This document shows, piece by piece, positions 34,276 to 42,422 of a stretch of DNA of 46,864 nt. Location: positions 1 to 46,864 of the forward strand of contig JANQNP010000007.1 of the NCBI GenBank assembly GCA_028279505.1, given 5' to 3'. The position numbers were made by a program, and so were the translations under genes. Source of the DNA: Dehalococcoidia bacterium. Lineage in GTDB: Bacteria; Chloroflexota; Dehalococcoidia; UBA2979. The notes beneath the pieces were generated by a model that saw only the letters and a list, made by a program, of their open reading frames with translations, was not told where the DNA came from and made no database searches. Position 1 is the first letter of the stretch. Each line of letters begins with the position of its first letter.

Positions 34276-35139
34276 CTAGCTGGCGAAGAAGTCGCCGAGT
34301 ACGGAGCGGACGGTGTCGACGTCCTCGCGGTGGAGGCCGTGGCCGACGCCGTCGAGCTCGTGGAGGGAGCCGTTGCCGTTGGGGATGGTGGCGGCCATCT
34401 TCTCGGCCTGCTCGCGGTCGAGGACGTTGCTCTCACCACCTCGGAGGACGAGCGTCTTGCAGGAGATCTTGCCGACGCAGTCCCAGAGGAAGTCGCCCTC
34501 CTTGAGGGCGGTGCGGCCGCGGAGCCAGAGGGCTTCGGGGTCGGTCTTCGAGACCAGGGTGCTGTCCCAGTTGGTACGGTAGCTGCGCTTGACGACGCGC
34601 CAGATCTCCTCGTCGGAGGCGTCCTCGTCGCGCTCGCGGTGCCACTCGAACGCCTGCTCCGGGCTGAAGAAGCCCTTGGGCGGCGGGGTGTTCCCGCCGC
34701 GCGCGGCGGCGGTGGCCTTTCCGGCCGGCGACGGGTCGGGCATGGGACCGTAGTCGCCGAGCACGAGGTGATCGACGAGGTCGCCGTAGTAGGCGCCGAC
34801 GGGCATGCCGACGCGGGAGCCCTGGGAGTGACCGAAGTAGTCGAACGGGTAGAGCCCGGTCGCACGCGCGAAGGCGGCGATGTCCGCTGCGTACAGCTGG
34901 ACGGAGTAGCCCTCGCGGGACCAGTCGGAGTCGCCGTGACCTCGGAGGTCGATGGCGATGACGTGGTGAGTCTCGCTGAGCAGGGGCGCGAAGTCGACCC
35001 ACTGCAGCGCCGTGCCACTGAGGCCGTGGACCAAGTAGAGCGGCTTCTTCGTCCGGTCGCCTCCCCAGTCGAGGTAGTGGAGGCGGACTCCGTTCGTGTC
35101 GACCCACTTGTCCTCAGGCCAGTACGGATGCGTGCTCAT
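34276..35139 (-). CDS. Alpha/beta-hydrolase fold protein
   Basis: This 287-residue hydrolase has an oxyanion HGLSGTALQW stretch, the nucleophile elbow GHSQGS (Ser), an acidic residue near the C-terminus and the catalytic His in DGVGHGLHRED. Similar enzymes cleave esters, lactones or C-C bonds in ring-degradation pathways. It begins at 35139 and sits just downstream of operator B. In this island it could open a ring or release an acid that then enters the CoA pathway. Confidence 0.87.
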   Translation of the reverse strand: MSTHPYWPEDKWVDTNGVRLHYLDWGGDRTKKPLYLVHGLSGTALQWVDFAPLLSETHHVIAIDLRGHGDSDWSREGYSVQLYAADIAAFARATGLYPFDYFGHSQGSRVGMPVGAYYGDLVDHLVLGDYGPMPDPSPAGKATAAARGGNTPPPKGFFSPEQAFEWHRERDEDASDEEIWRVVKRSYRTNWDSTLVSKTDPEALWLRGRTALKEGDFLWDCVGKISCKTLVLRGGESNVLDREQAEKMAATIPNGNGSLHELDGVGHGLHREDVDTVRSVLGDFFAS

Positions 35140-35244
35140 CGTTCCCCGCTCTCTACGCGACTGCTCTGCGCGACTTCTCTGCGCAGGCGTCGCTTCCCAG
35201 GCTTCTCGTTCGCCCGCGATACCTATTGCCAGACGCGATTCTAG

Positions 35245-35256
35245 TCACATAGTGCA
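35245..35256. promoter_or_regulatory. Island operator site B
   Basis: TCACATAGTGCA lies in the 182-base gap between the divergent alpha/beta-hydrolase and first SDR genes. It matches site E (42267-42278) at 11 of 12 bases. Confidence 0.6.
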
Positions 35257-35321
35257 TATAGCGCGACTCGGCGCTAGTATGCCGCGACATCGGACGGGCA
35301 GTCAGCGGCGGGAGGGGGCGT

Positions 35322-36269
35322 ATGCCTCTCAAGCACCTCGAAGGCAAGGTCGCGATCGTGACCGGCGGCGCCGGCGGCATTGGGAGTTGGGTCTGCAAGG
35401 TCTTTGCCGAGCAGGGCGCCAGCGTGGTGGTCGTCGACACGGGCGCCGACGTCGAAGGCCGGCTGGGGGTCGACCCCTCGCGCGTTCAGGCGGTGGTCGA
35501 GGAGATCGAGGCCGCCGGCGGGAACGCCGTGGGAATGGTCGGCGACATCACCGAGATGGACGTCGCCGAGAACGTCGTTCGAACTGCCCTCGATCGGTTC
35601 GGCGGGCTCGACATCCTGATCTGCGCGCACGGGATCCTGCGCGAGCGGATGATCTTCAACATGCTCGAGGACGACTGGGACGAGGTCATCAAGGTGCACC
35701 TGAAGGGGTGCTTCACGATGACGAAGTTCGCGTCGATCTACTGGCGCGGCGAACGCGACCGGGGCGGGCGGATCATCTACTTCACCTCTGGAGCCGGGAT
35801 CAACGGCGGTGCGGGCCAGCCGAACTACTCGGCGGCGCACGCGGCGAAGATCGGGCTCAGCCTCTCGAACGCGCAAGCCCTCGGTCGGTACGGGGTGACC
35901 TCGAACTGCATCGCGCCGAGCGCGTCGACGCGGATGACGGACCGCAGCCTGTCGGTAGGGGACCCGGACCGGCCGGCGAGCGAGTCGGCGGCGGGGACGG
36001 TGCGCGACCCGAAGAACGCGGTGCCGGCGATCGTGTACCTGGCCTCGGACGAGGGGGCGGAGATCACCGGGCGTGTGATCGGCGTTGGCGGGCACCGGAT
36101 CACGATGTTCCGCGAGCCGACCTGGGATCGCTCCGTGTATTCGGCAACGCCGCTCTGGGACATCGACACGCTGTTCCAGGAGATGGAGTTCATGTTGTCG
36201 ACGGCCGGGGAACTCGGGCCACCGAGCGGCTGGCGCCGCGAGCAGGCGACGCCCCCGGCGTCTTCTTAA
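35322..36269 (+). CDS. SDR-family oxidoreductase 1 (Lys-to-His at active site)
   Basis: This 315-residue short-chain dehydrogenase has cofactor motif TGGAGGIG (14-21) and VVVVDT after the second strand, which suggests NAD. Ser156 and Tyr169 are in place (YFTSGAG and NYSAAHAAK), but the Lys of YxxxK is His173. A lysine occurs three residues later (176). A long C-terminal extension ends in an acidic, proline-rich tail. It would oxidise a hydroxyacyl-CoA or alcohol. The next gene is a close paralogue with the same substitution. Confidence 0.85.
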   Translation: MPLKHLEGKVAIVTGGAGGIGSWVCKVFAEQGASVVVVDTGADVEGRLGVDPSRVQAVVEEIEAAGGNAVGMVGDITEMDVAENVVRTALDRFGGLDILICAHGILRERMIFNMLEDDWDEVIKVHLKGCFTMTKFASIYWRGERDRGGRIIYFTSGAGINGGAGQPNYSAAHAAKIGLSLSNAQALGRYGVTSNCIAPSASTRMTDRSLSVGDPDRPASESAAGTVRDPKNAVPAIVYLASDEGAEITGRVIGVGGHRITMFREPTWDRSVYSATPLWDIDTLFQEMEFMLSTAGELGPPSGWRREQATPPASS

Positions 36270-36308
36270 CACACCAACCAACACCCGCAGACCAGGAGCA
36301 GAGCAAAC

Positions 36309-37259
36309 ATGGCTACCAAGCATCTGGACGGCAAAGTCGCGATCGTCACCGGCGGCGCCGGCGGCATGGGTTCGTGGATCGCGAAGACCTACGCCGAGCA
36401 GGGCGCCCAGGTGGTGGTCTGCGACACCGGCGCTGACGTGGAGGGGCGCATGGGCGCCGACCCCTCGAAGGTGGACGCCGTCGTCGAGGAGATCCGGGCG
36501 GCTGGCGGCGAAGCGGTCGGCGTGGTTGGCGACATCGCCGACATGGACGTGGCGGAGTCCGCGGTGCGCACGGCGCTCGAGACGTTCGGCGGGCTGGACA
36601 TCCTGCTCTGCGCCCACGGCATCCTCCGCGAGCGAATGATCTTCAACATGAGCGAGGAGGAGTGGGACAGCCTGGTGCACGTGCACTTGAAGGGCTGCTT
36701 CGCCCCGACGAAGTACGCGACGACGTACTGGCGCTCCAATCGTGAGCGGGGCGGCCGGATCATCTACTTCACCTCGACGGCCGGGATCTACGGCGCGGCC
36801 GGGCAGCCGAACTACTCGGCGGTGCACGCCGGGAAGCTGGGGCTGGCGCGCTCGAACGCGCGGGCGCTGGAGCGCTACGGGGTGACCTGCAACGCGATCG
36901 CGCCGCTGGCGGCGACGCGGATGACCGACCGCGGTCGCGGGCCGTCCAGCGACGGCGGGCCGCCACCGAGTGAGCTGGCGAGCGGCACGGATCGCGACCC
37001 ACGCAACCTGGCGCCGCTGGCGGTTTGGCTCGGGTCGGACGCCTCGGCGAATGTGAGCGGCTGTGTGTTCGCGGGCGCCGGTCACCGGGTCACGCTGTTC
37101 AGCCAACCGCTGGTCGAGCGGAGCCTGTGGAGCGACGAGCCGTACTTCGACATCGACAGCATGTTCGAGCAGTGGCCAGCGACGCTTGGCCTCGGTGGGT
37201 ACCCGCTGCAGCGGACGCCGAGCCGGCCCGCCGCGAAGAACGAGGCGGGCTCGAGCTAG
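36309..37259 (+). CDS. SDR-family oxidoreductase 2 (Lys-to-His at active site)
   Basis: This 316-residue paralogue of the preceding gene follows 39 bases downstream, with cofactor motif TGGAGGMG, Ser156, Tyr169 and His173 (NYSAVHAGK). The N-terminal 150 residues are very similar in the two, and the C-terminal thirds diverge. The pair probably arose by tandem duplication and may act together as a heteromer or on successive substrates. The start at 36309 has GGAGCAGAGCAAAC upstream. Confidence 0.85.
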   Translation: MATKHLDGKVAIVTGGAGGMGSWIAKTYAEQGAQVVVCDTGADVEGRMGADPSKVDAVVEEIRAAGGEAVGVVGDIADMDVAESAVRTALETFGGLDILLCAHGILRERMIFNMSEEEWDSLVHVHLKGCFAPTKYATTYWRSNRERGGRIIYFTSTAGIYGAAGQPNYSAVHAGKLGLARSNARALERYGVTCNAIAPLAATRMTDRGRGPSSDGGPPPSELASGTDRDPRNLAPLAVWLGSDASANVSGCVFAGAGHRVTLFSQPLVERSLWSDEPYFDIDSMFEQWPATLGLGGYPLQRTPSRPAAKNEAGSS

Positions 37260-37293
37260 CCGGATCCCAACGCCGCATTGCTCGTTCGAGCCG

Positions 37294-37318
37294 GAGGTCA
37301 GCCCTGAGGGCTGACCTC
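37294..37318 (+). terminator. Rho-independent terminator after SDR pair
   Basis: GAGGTCAGCCC-TGA-GGGCTGACCTC is an 11-bp perfect stem with a 3-base loop followed by TTCTAT. It ends the SDR transcript and also separates it from the convergent carboxylase gene. Confidence 0.8.
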
Positions 37319-37460
37319 TTCTATGTGCGCCGTGCTTCGCCAAGGTCATGTCGAACTCACTCTTGCGGGCAGGCGTACGCCGAGACCCGGCACCCTCGGA
37401 TGACTCGAAGGCCTCGAAGGGGTGCGTGCGAGGGCGGGGCCGGGTGGGCGCCGTCCGCAG

Positions 37461-39137
37461 CTAAGTGGCTTCCTGGCCGCGGCGGAGGTGGGTCCTGATA
37501 AAGGTGCGCGAGCGGTCGAGCGCGTCGCCGAGCATGCCGCTGACGTTGCGCAGGTCCGCGGGCTCGGGGCCCGGCTCGAGGCCGATCGCGCGGATACGGG
37601 CGGCGCGCCGCTTGCGGCGTTGCGGGCCGGTGCCCTGCATGGCCTCGGCGAGCGCGAGGCGGAGGGCCGGGCGGAGGAGCCGAATGGCGCTCTCGGGGTC
37701 CTCGTGAGCCCCGCCAGCAGGTTCCGCGACGACGGTGTCGATGGCGCCGAGGTTGTGGAGGTCACCGGCGGCGACGCCGAGCGCCTCTGCCACCTCGGGC
37801 GCGCGCTCGCGGTCGCGAAAGAGGATGGCGGCGGCGCCCTCGGGTGAGGTGACGGCGTACATGGCGTTCTGCTGCATGAGGATGCGGTCGGCGACGGTGA
37901 GCGCGAGCGCGCCGCCCGAACCGCCCTCGCCGATGACGATGGCGACGGTGGGGGTGGTGAGGGCGGCCATCTTGGTCAGGCAGTCCGAGATGGAGCCGGC
38001 GAGGCCGGCCGCCTCATCGGCGATGCCGTCGTGAGCACCCGGGGTGTCGACGAAGGTGACGAGCGGGAGCTGTGTGCGCTCGGCGAGCTCCATGAGGCGC
38101 AGCGCCTTGCGGTAGCCGGCCGGGCCCATGCGCCCGTTGCGGTGCGGGCCCTCGGGATCGAGGTCGCCGCGCTCCTGGCCGATAACGACGACGTTCATGT
38201 CGCCGATGCGGGCGAGGCCGCCGACGACAGCGGCGTCATCGATGCCGCCGTGGTCGCCGCGGAGCGGGACGAAGTCGCTACTGAGGCCCTCGATGTAGGC
38301 GAGCGCGCGCGGGCGGTCGCTCAGGCGGGCGCGCTCCACGACGCTCCAGCCGCGCTCCTGGTCGCGGGCGGGGGCGGGCGGGTCGAGCTGGTCGGGCGCG
38401 AGCGGCTTGCTGGGGGCGAGGAGCTGGGTGACGCGGATGAGCTGGTCGCGGACCTGCTCGCGGGGCATGACCATGTCGACGAGGCCGCGCTCGTAGAGGT
38501 CCTGCGCGTGGAGAGCCTCGCGGTCCTCGTCCGGGTCATGGACGGCGCGGACGCGGGGGCCGGCGAAGCCGATCAGCGCGCCAGATTCGGCGAGCACGAC
38601 GTCGGCCTGCGAGGCGTAGGAGGCGTAGACGCCGCCGGTGGTGGGGTGGGCGAGGACGCCGATCATCGGGACGCCGCGCTCCCGCATGCGGAGGACCGCC
38701 TGCGTGGTCTTCGCCATCTGCATGAGGGCGACCATGCCCTCGTGCATGCGGGCGCCTCCGGAACAGGTGACGACGACGAGCGGCCGGCGTGCGTCCGCGG
38801 CGAGCTCCATGGCGGCGGCGACGCGTTCGCCGACGGCGTAGCCCATGGAGCCACCGATGAAGCGGAAGTCGCTGACGGCGACGACGACGCCGATGCCGCC
38901 GAGCCGGGCGGTGCCGGTGACGATGGCCTCGCGACCGCCGGACTTCTCACGAGCTTCGGCGAGCCGTTCCGGGTAGGGGCGGGAGTCGGAGAACTTCAGG
39001 GGGTCGGGCGACGGGACCGAGGCGAACTTCTCCTGGAAGGTGTTCGCGTCGAAGAGGAGTTCGATCCACTCGTGGGCAGCGGCGGGGGTGGGCGGTTCGG
39101 GGGCGGCGACGCCGGACGGCGGTCCACTGGAGGACAA
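37461..39137 (-). CDS. accDA: Fused acetyl-CoA carboxylase carboxyltransferase (AccD-AccA)
   Basis: In this 558-residue protein the AccD-type half (~1-290) precedes the AccA-type half (~300-558). AccD motifs include DPLKFSDSRPYPERL, SGGARMHEGMVALMQM and HPTTGGVYASYASQADV. The AccA half shows GRMGPAGYRKALRLMELAE, VTFVDTPGAHDGIADEAAG and GEGGSGGALALTVADRI. The N-terminal zinc ribbon of AccD is missing, as in some fused forms. It transfers carboxyl from biotin to acetyl-CoA (or another acyl-CoA). Biotin carboxylase and BCCP genes are not nearby. The start is a TTG at 39137 with AGGAG upstream. Confidence 0.88.
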   Translation of the reverse strand: MSSSGPPSGVAAPEPPTPAAAHEWIELLFDANTFQEKFASVPSPDPLKFSDSRPYPERLAEAREKSGGREAIVTGTARLGGIGVVVAVSDFRFIGGSMGYAVGERVAAAMELAADARRPLVVVTCSGGARMHEGMVALMQMAKTTQAVLRMRERGVPMIGVLAHPTTGGVYASYASQADVVLAESGALIGFAGPRVRAVHDPDEDREALHAQDLYERGLVDMVMPREQVRDQLIRVTQLLAPSKPLAPDQLDPPAPARDQERGWSVVERARLSDRPRALAYIEGLSSDFVPLRGDHGGIDDAAVVGGLARIGDMNVVVIGQERGDLDPEGPHRNGRMGPAGYRKALRLMELAERTQLPLVTFVDTPGAHDGIADEAAGLAGSISDCLTKMAALTTPTVAIVIGEGGSGGALALTVADRILMQQNAMYAVTSPEGAAAILFRDRERAPEVAEALGVAAGDLHNLGAIDTVVAEPAGGAHEDPESAIRLLRPALRLALAEAMQGTGPQRRKRRAARIRAIGLEPGPEPADLRNVSGMLGDALDRSRTFIRTHLRRGQEAT

Positions 39138-39219
39138 GGTTGGCTCCTGGTTCCTGGTGCACGTCAGATGGCGTACGGGATGCGTTGCTCGATGCGCGGG
39201 GAGTTGGTGCCGGTGGGAG

Positions 39220-39609
39220 CTAGTGCGGGTGGAGCAGCCCCATAGCGGTTTCGTAGGGATGGCAGTCGCCGGCCAGTGACGCGGCGTAGAAGACGTCTGC
39301 TTCTGCCTCGGTAACGACGATGCCGGCGGCGGGGCGCGCGGCCTTCAGGGCGGTGGCGTGCGGATCGCGGTCGCCGGCGAGCGAGGCGGCGAGGTAGACG
39401 TCCGAGCGGTAGGGGCCGAAGGCGTCGATCATCGATTCGGCGTGACGCTTCAGCCGGTGGATGAGCGCGAGCACGCTGGCGGTGGCGGCGACGATGAGGG
39501 ACATGCCGAGCGTGACGGCGAGCGTGCGGCGGTCGGCGACGACGCCACCTCGACCGGCCAACCCGGTGACGGCGGCCGGTCCGAAGCCAAGGCGCGTGAC
39601 GAGGTTCAT
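39220..39609 (-). CDS. Hypothetical membrane protein with internal repeat
   Basis: This 129-residue protein has one likely membrane helix at ~28-50. The following soluble part holds two copies of a motif 35 residues apart: DVYLAASLAGDRDPHATA (70-87) and DVFYAASLAGDCHPYETA (105-122). I do not recognise the family. The ATG overlaps the stop of the upstream gene as ATGA, so the two are translationally coupled. The repeat is strongly conserved inside the protein, which argues for selection and so for a real gene. Confidence 0.65.
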   Translation of the reverse strand: MNLVTRLGFGPAAVTGLAGRGGVVADRRTLAVTLGMSLIVAATASVLALIHRLKRHAESMIDAFGPYRSDVYLAASLAGDRDPHATALKAARPAAGIVVTEAEADVFYAASLAGDCHPYETAMGLLHPH

Positions 39610-40019
39610 CGGAGGCCGCCCGCGCGCTCGATCGTCCTCGATCGTTCGGGGCGGTGGCTCGCGCGTGCGCGCGGCGCGGTGGAGGTCAGACGTCGGAGGG
39701 CCGGCGCCTGTGTGCGGCGGATGGTCGTGCGGGTAGATCGCTGGAGGGTTGCGGGGCGATGGGCGGCGGGCGTTCCGGCGCCGGCGGCGATTCCGGTCGG
39801 TGAGCCCTCGTTATCTGGCGAGCTACGCGGGTCAGAGAGGTCGCGGCGGTCGGGGCGATCGCGGTGAGGTAGGCCGGAAGCGGTGGGGTGCTGCAACGCG
39901 AGGAGGACGGTCCATGTGCGCCAGGCGTGGGTGACTTCGCGGGTCAGGCCGGCGAGGAGCAGGTTCGCGGTCCTCGTGAGTCGCGCGTGCGGCACCGGAT
40001 CGGAGGTGGTGGGGTGCAT
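39606..40019 (-). CDS. Hypothetical Arg/Pro-rich protein
   Basis: This 137-residue protein starts at the ATG at 40019 with GAGAGG five bases before it. The first ~45 residues (ARLTRTANLLLAGLTREVTH, then WTVLLALQHP) look folded. The rest is low-complexity, basic and proline-rich. I recognise no family. Its stop overlaps the next gene's ATG. An island operator copy (40073-40084) lies 54 bases upstream, tying it to the catabolic regulon. The low-complexity C-terminus keeps confidence moderate. Confidence 0.5.
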   Translation of the reverse strand: MHPTTSDPVPHARLTRTANLLLAGLTREVTHAWRTWTVLLALQHPTASGLPHRDRPDRRDLSDPRSSPDNEGSPTGIAAGAGTPAAHRPATLQRSTRTTIRRTQAPALRRLTSTAPRARASHRPERSRTIERAGGLR

Positions 40020-40072
40020 GGTGGCCTCTCGGCGATCCAGCCGAACTGTGCGGTCCATGATAGCCATGTTCG

Positions 40073-40084
40073 TCACATTGTGCA
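40073..40084. promoter_or_regulatory. Island operator site C
   Basis: TCACATTGTGCA sits 54 bases before the start of the 40019 gene, in the position of a promoter. It matches the core of the other sites. The GTG it contains would start a longer frame, which is therefore unlikely. Confidence 0.55.
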
Positions 40085-40205
40085 CGATCTATGGCGGTGG
40101 ACTCACCTCGTGAGGCGGAGTGGTGCTGAGCGGGCCGGCGGGGCGCCTGCAGCGAGGGCTTACCGGCGCGGAGCGCATACTGACTCGCGCGGAGCGCTGA
40201 GCAGC

Positions 40206-40239
40206 ATCAGGCCCGGTGGGGGATCCCACCGGGCCTGAT
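40206..40239 (-). terminator. Strong hairpin after substrate-binding protein gene
   Basis: ATCAGGCCCGGTGGG, a GGAT loop and CCCACCGGGCCTGAT form a perfect 15-bp stem beginning 37 bases after the stop of the binding protein (minus strand). No T-run follows, but stem strength and place support termination or mRNA protection. Confidence 0.7.
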
Positions 40240-40275
40240 CGACGGCCCGCGCGTCGGCGGACGCGGGGCCGCGGG

Positions 40276-42153
40276 CTAGCGGTCGACTCCAGGTGCACCG
40301 TCGTCGAGCCACACCTCGCGGGCCTGGCCCGAGGTGTAGCAGACGTAGCTGCCCATGAGTCCGTGGCCACGGACGTTCATGAGGTAGTTGTGGTGCCCGT
40401 AGCGCAGGAAGGGCTGCGGGAACCACGCCTGGTAGACCTGGTCGTGGATGCGGTTGTAGATGTCCATCCAGACCTGCTTCTGCTCGTCGCCCTCGGTGAC
40501 CTCACGCTGCTTGTCGAGCAGGGCGTCGAGTTCCGGGTCGTTGATCGAGCCGAAGTTGTTGCCGGCGTTGGAGTGGTAGAAGGGGTAAATCCACTGGTCC
40601 ATCACGTAGCCGGGCGGGCCCCAGAGGATGCCCATGGTGTCCTCGAAGTTCCGGTCGGCCATCAACGTGACGTGCGTCGCGTTGTCGACCTCGCGGAAGT
40701 TGATGTTCACCTCGGGCAGGTTCTGCTGGATGCCGGGCGCGATCAGCTCGGCGAGCTCCCGCCGGTAGTAGAAGGAGACCATCTCCATCTCGAGCGGGGC
40801 GTCCGGGGTGTAGCCGGCGGCCTGCATCATCTTCGAGGCCTCGGCCGGGTCGTGCTGGTACCACGGGCCGTTGGCCTGGCGGCTGGGGTACTCATCGAAG
40901 AGGAGCGACCACGGCATCGGCGAGTTGGAGTAGGCGCCACCGTCGGGGTTGGCCTGGTCACCGGCGTTCCGGGCGAGGTCGTACTCGTCGCGGTCGAACG
41001 CGAGCGACATGGCACGCCGGACGCGGTCGTCCTGGAACGTGGGGTTGTTCATCTGGAACTGGAAGCCGTTGGTGTTGGCACCGCGTGACTGCGGGAACTT
41101 CACCAGGGCGAAGGTGTCGCCACGCTGCTTCAGCATGTCGGCGGCGTCAGCGTCGTCCCGCGCACCCCAGACCATGAGGTTGTCGGTCGCGAACGCGGCG
41201 CGCCGGGAGGCGGTGTCGAGGACGAACGTCTCGATGCCGTCGATGTACGGCAGCTGGTTGCCGAGCGCGTCGACGCCGAAGTAGTTCGGGTGAGCCGAGA
41301 ACTTCGAGGTCTCCTTCGGGACCCACTCGTCCTGGACGAAGGGGCCGGTGCCGATGGCGATCTCCTGCCGGAGGTCTTCGTCCTCGACGATCTCCTGGAG
41401 CTCGATGAAGGACCACGAAGACTGCGCGCCGACGAAGTCGGACTGCGGGGTCTCGAGGTTCACGATGAAGGTGTAGTCGTCCGGCGTCTCGTAGGAGAGG
41501 ACGTTGGAGTAGACGTCCTTCTGGGTTCCGCCAGCGCTGTACAGGTCGAAGCTGGCCTTGACGTCGGCGGAGGTGAACTCGCGGCCGTTGGCCGGCTCCT
41601 TGTCGTGCGTCATCACGCCTTCGCGCAGGTTGTAGACGATGCGCGTGGAGTTCTCCTGGACCTCCCAGGACTCGGCGAGGTCAGGCTCGAGCTCGACGTT
41701 GTACGGCGAGGCCGTGGCGCCGGTGCGAGCGCGGACGAGCTTGGAGTTCGTGTAGTCCTTCGTGTGGAAGACGGTGCACGAGAGGACGCGGTTCAGGTCC
41801 ATCCGCGGCGGGTTGAGGTAGCGGGCGAGGACGGTGCCTCCGCGCTTGTGGTTGAGCGCGGGGTTGAGCTCCGCGGCGGAGGGCGGGATGGAGCCCTCGT
41901 AGATACCGGGCTCGATGCGCACCTGGTCAGCGGGCACCGGGGTGTCGCTGGCGGAGGCGGTGGGGACGGGCGTGGAGGTGCCGCCGATGTCGCCCGGACT
42001 GATGGTGCCGGTCGGCGTAGCGTCACCGTCTCCGTCATCGTCGCTACAGCCGATCAGGGCGGCACCGGCGAGGCCAACGGCGCCGAGTCCAGCGCCTCTC
42101 AGCGCGCCTCGACGGCTCATTCGGCGGTTCGTCCAATAGTTGCGTTGTGTCAC
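40276..42153 (-). CDS. Oligopeptide-type ABC substrate-binding lipoprotein (Tat-exported)
   Basis: This 625-residue SBP family 5 protein has a twin-arginine signal (RRMSRRGALRGAG) and lipobox LIGC, so it is folded before export and lipid-anchored. The linker is Asp/Thr-rich. Family features are YNLREGVMTHDKEPANGREFTSADV-like early blocks and long lobes ending VYQAWFPQPFLRYGHHNY. It captures a peptide-like or hydrophobic organic solute for the dpp-type permeases, which lie 10 kb away, also in this window. The GTG at 42153 has GAGGGG upstream. Operators D and E lie 71 and 114 bases before it. Confidence 0.9.
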   Translation of the reverse strand: MTQRNYWTNRRMSRRGALRGAGLGAVGLAGAALIGCSDDDGDGDATPTGTISPGDIGGTSTPVPTASASDTPVPADQVRIEPGIYEGSIPPSAAELNPALNHKRGGTVLARYLNPPRMDLNRVLSCTVFHTKDYTNSKLVRARTGATASPYNVELEPDLAESWEVQENSTRIVYNLREGVMTHDKEPANGREFTSADVKASFDLYSAGGTQKDVYSNVLSYETPDDYTFIVNLETPQSDFVGAQSSWSFIELQEIVEDEDLRQEIAIGTGPFVQDEWVPKETSKFSAHPNYFGVDALGNQLPYIDGIETFVLDTASRRAAFATDNLMVWGARDDADAADMLKQRGDTFALVKFPQSRGANTNGFQFQMNNPTFQDDRVRRAMSLAFDRDEYDLARNAGDQANPDGGAYSNSPMPWSLLFDEYPSRQANGPWYQHDPAEASKMMQAAGYTPDAPLEMEMVSFYYRRELAELIAPGIQQNLPEVNINFREVDNATHVTLMADRNFEDTMGILWGPPGYVMDQWIYPFYHSNAGNNFGSINDPELDALLDKQREVTEGDEQKQVWMDIYNRIHDQVYQAWFPQPFLRYGHHNYLMNVRGHGLMGSYVCYTSGQAREVWLDDGAPGVDR

Positions 42154-42223
42154 AGCGGTCCCCTCTGGATGCTCACACTCGCGGTGCACACCCCTCAGAT
42201 GTGCATCCGCTCTGGGTCATCGC

Positions 42224-42234
42224 TCACAATGTGA
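42224..42234. promoter_or_regulatory. Island operator site D
   Basis: TCACAATGTGA is a perfect 5+1+5 inverted repeat and gives the clearest form of the core. It is upstream of the substrate-binding protein gene. Confidence 0.6.
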
Positions 42235-42266
42235 ACGTCAGAGCCCTCGGTGGCGCAAGAGTGGTC

Positions 42267-42278
42267 TCACATAGTGCG
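42267..42278. promoter_or_regulatory. Island operator site E
   Basis: TCACATAGTGCG is centred ~43 bases from site D, about four helical turns, so both could lie on one face of the DNA and be bound together. Confidence 0.55.
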
Positions 42279-42422
42279 CGTGTCAAGGGGGCATCGACTC
42301 CATCGCGGGAATCGATCGCGATTCTCGATCACGCATAGGGCCGTCGACGGGGCGCCAAGCGCGACTGACGCGGCCGGATCCGGGAGCGGCGACGGTCGGC
42401 GGATGGGATGGACGGTCGGCCG

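Noticed and set aside
35274..37349. A 691-residue minus-strand frame opposite the two SDR genes
   Set aside because: It shows an internal repeat only because the tandem SDR genes are paralogous. No domain is recognisable.
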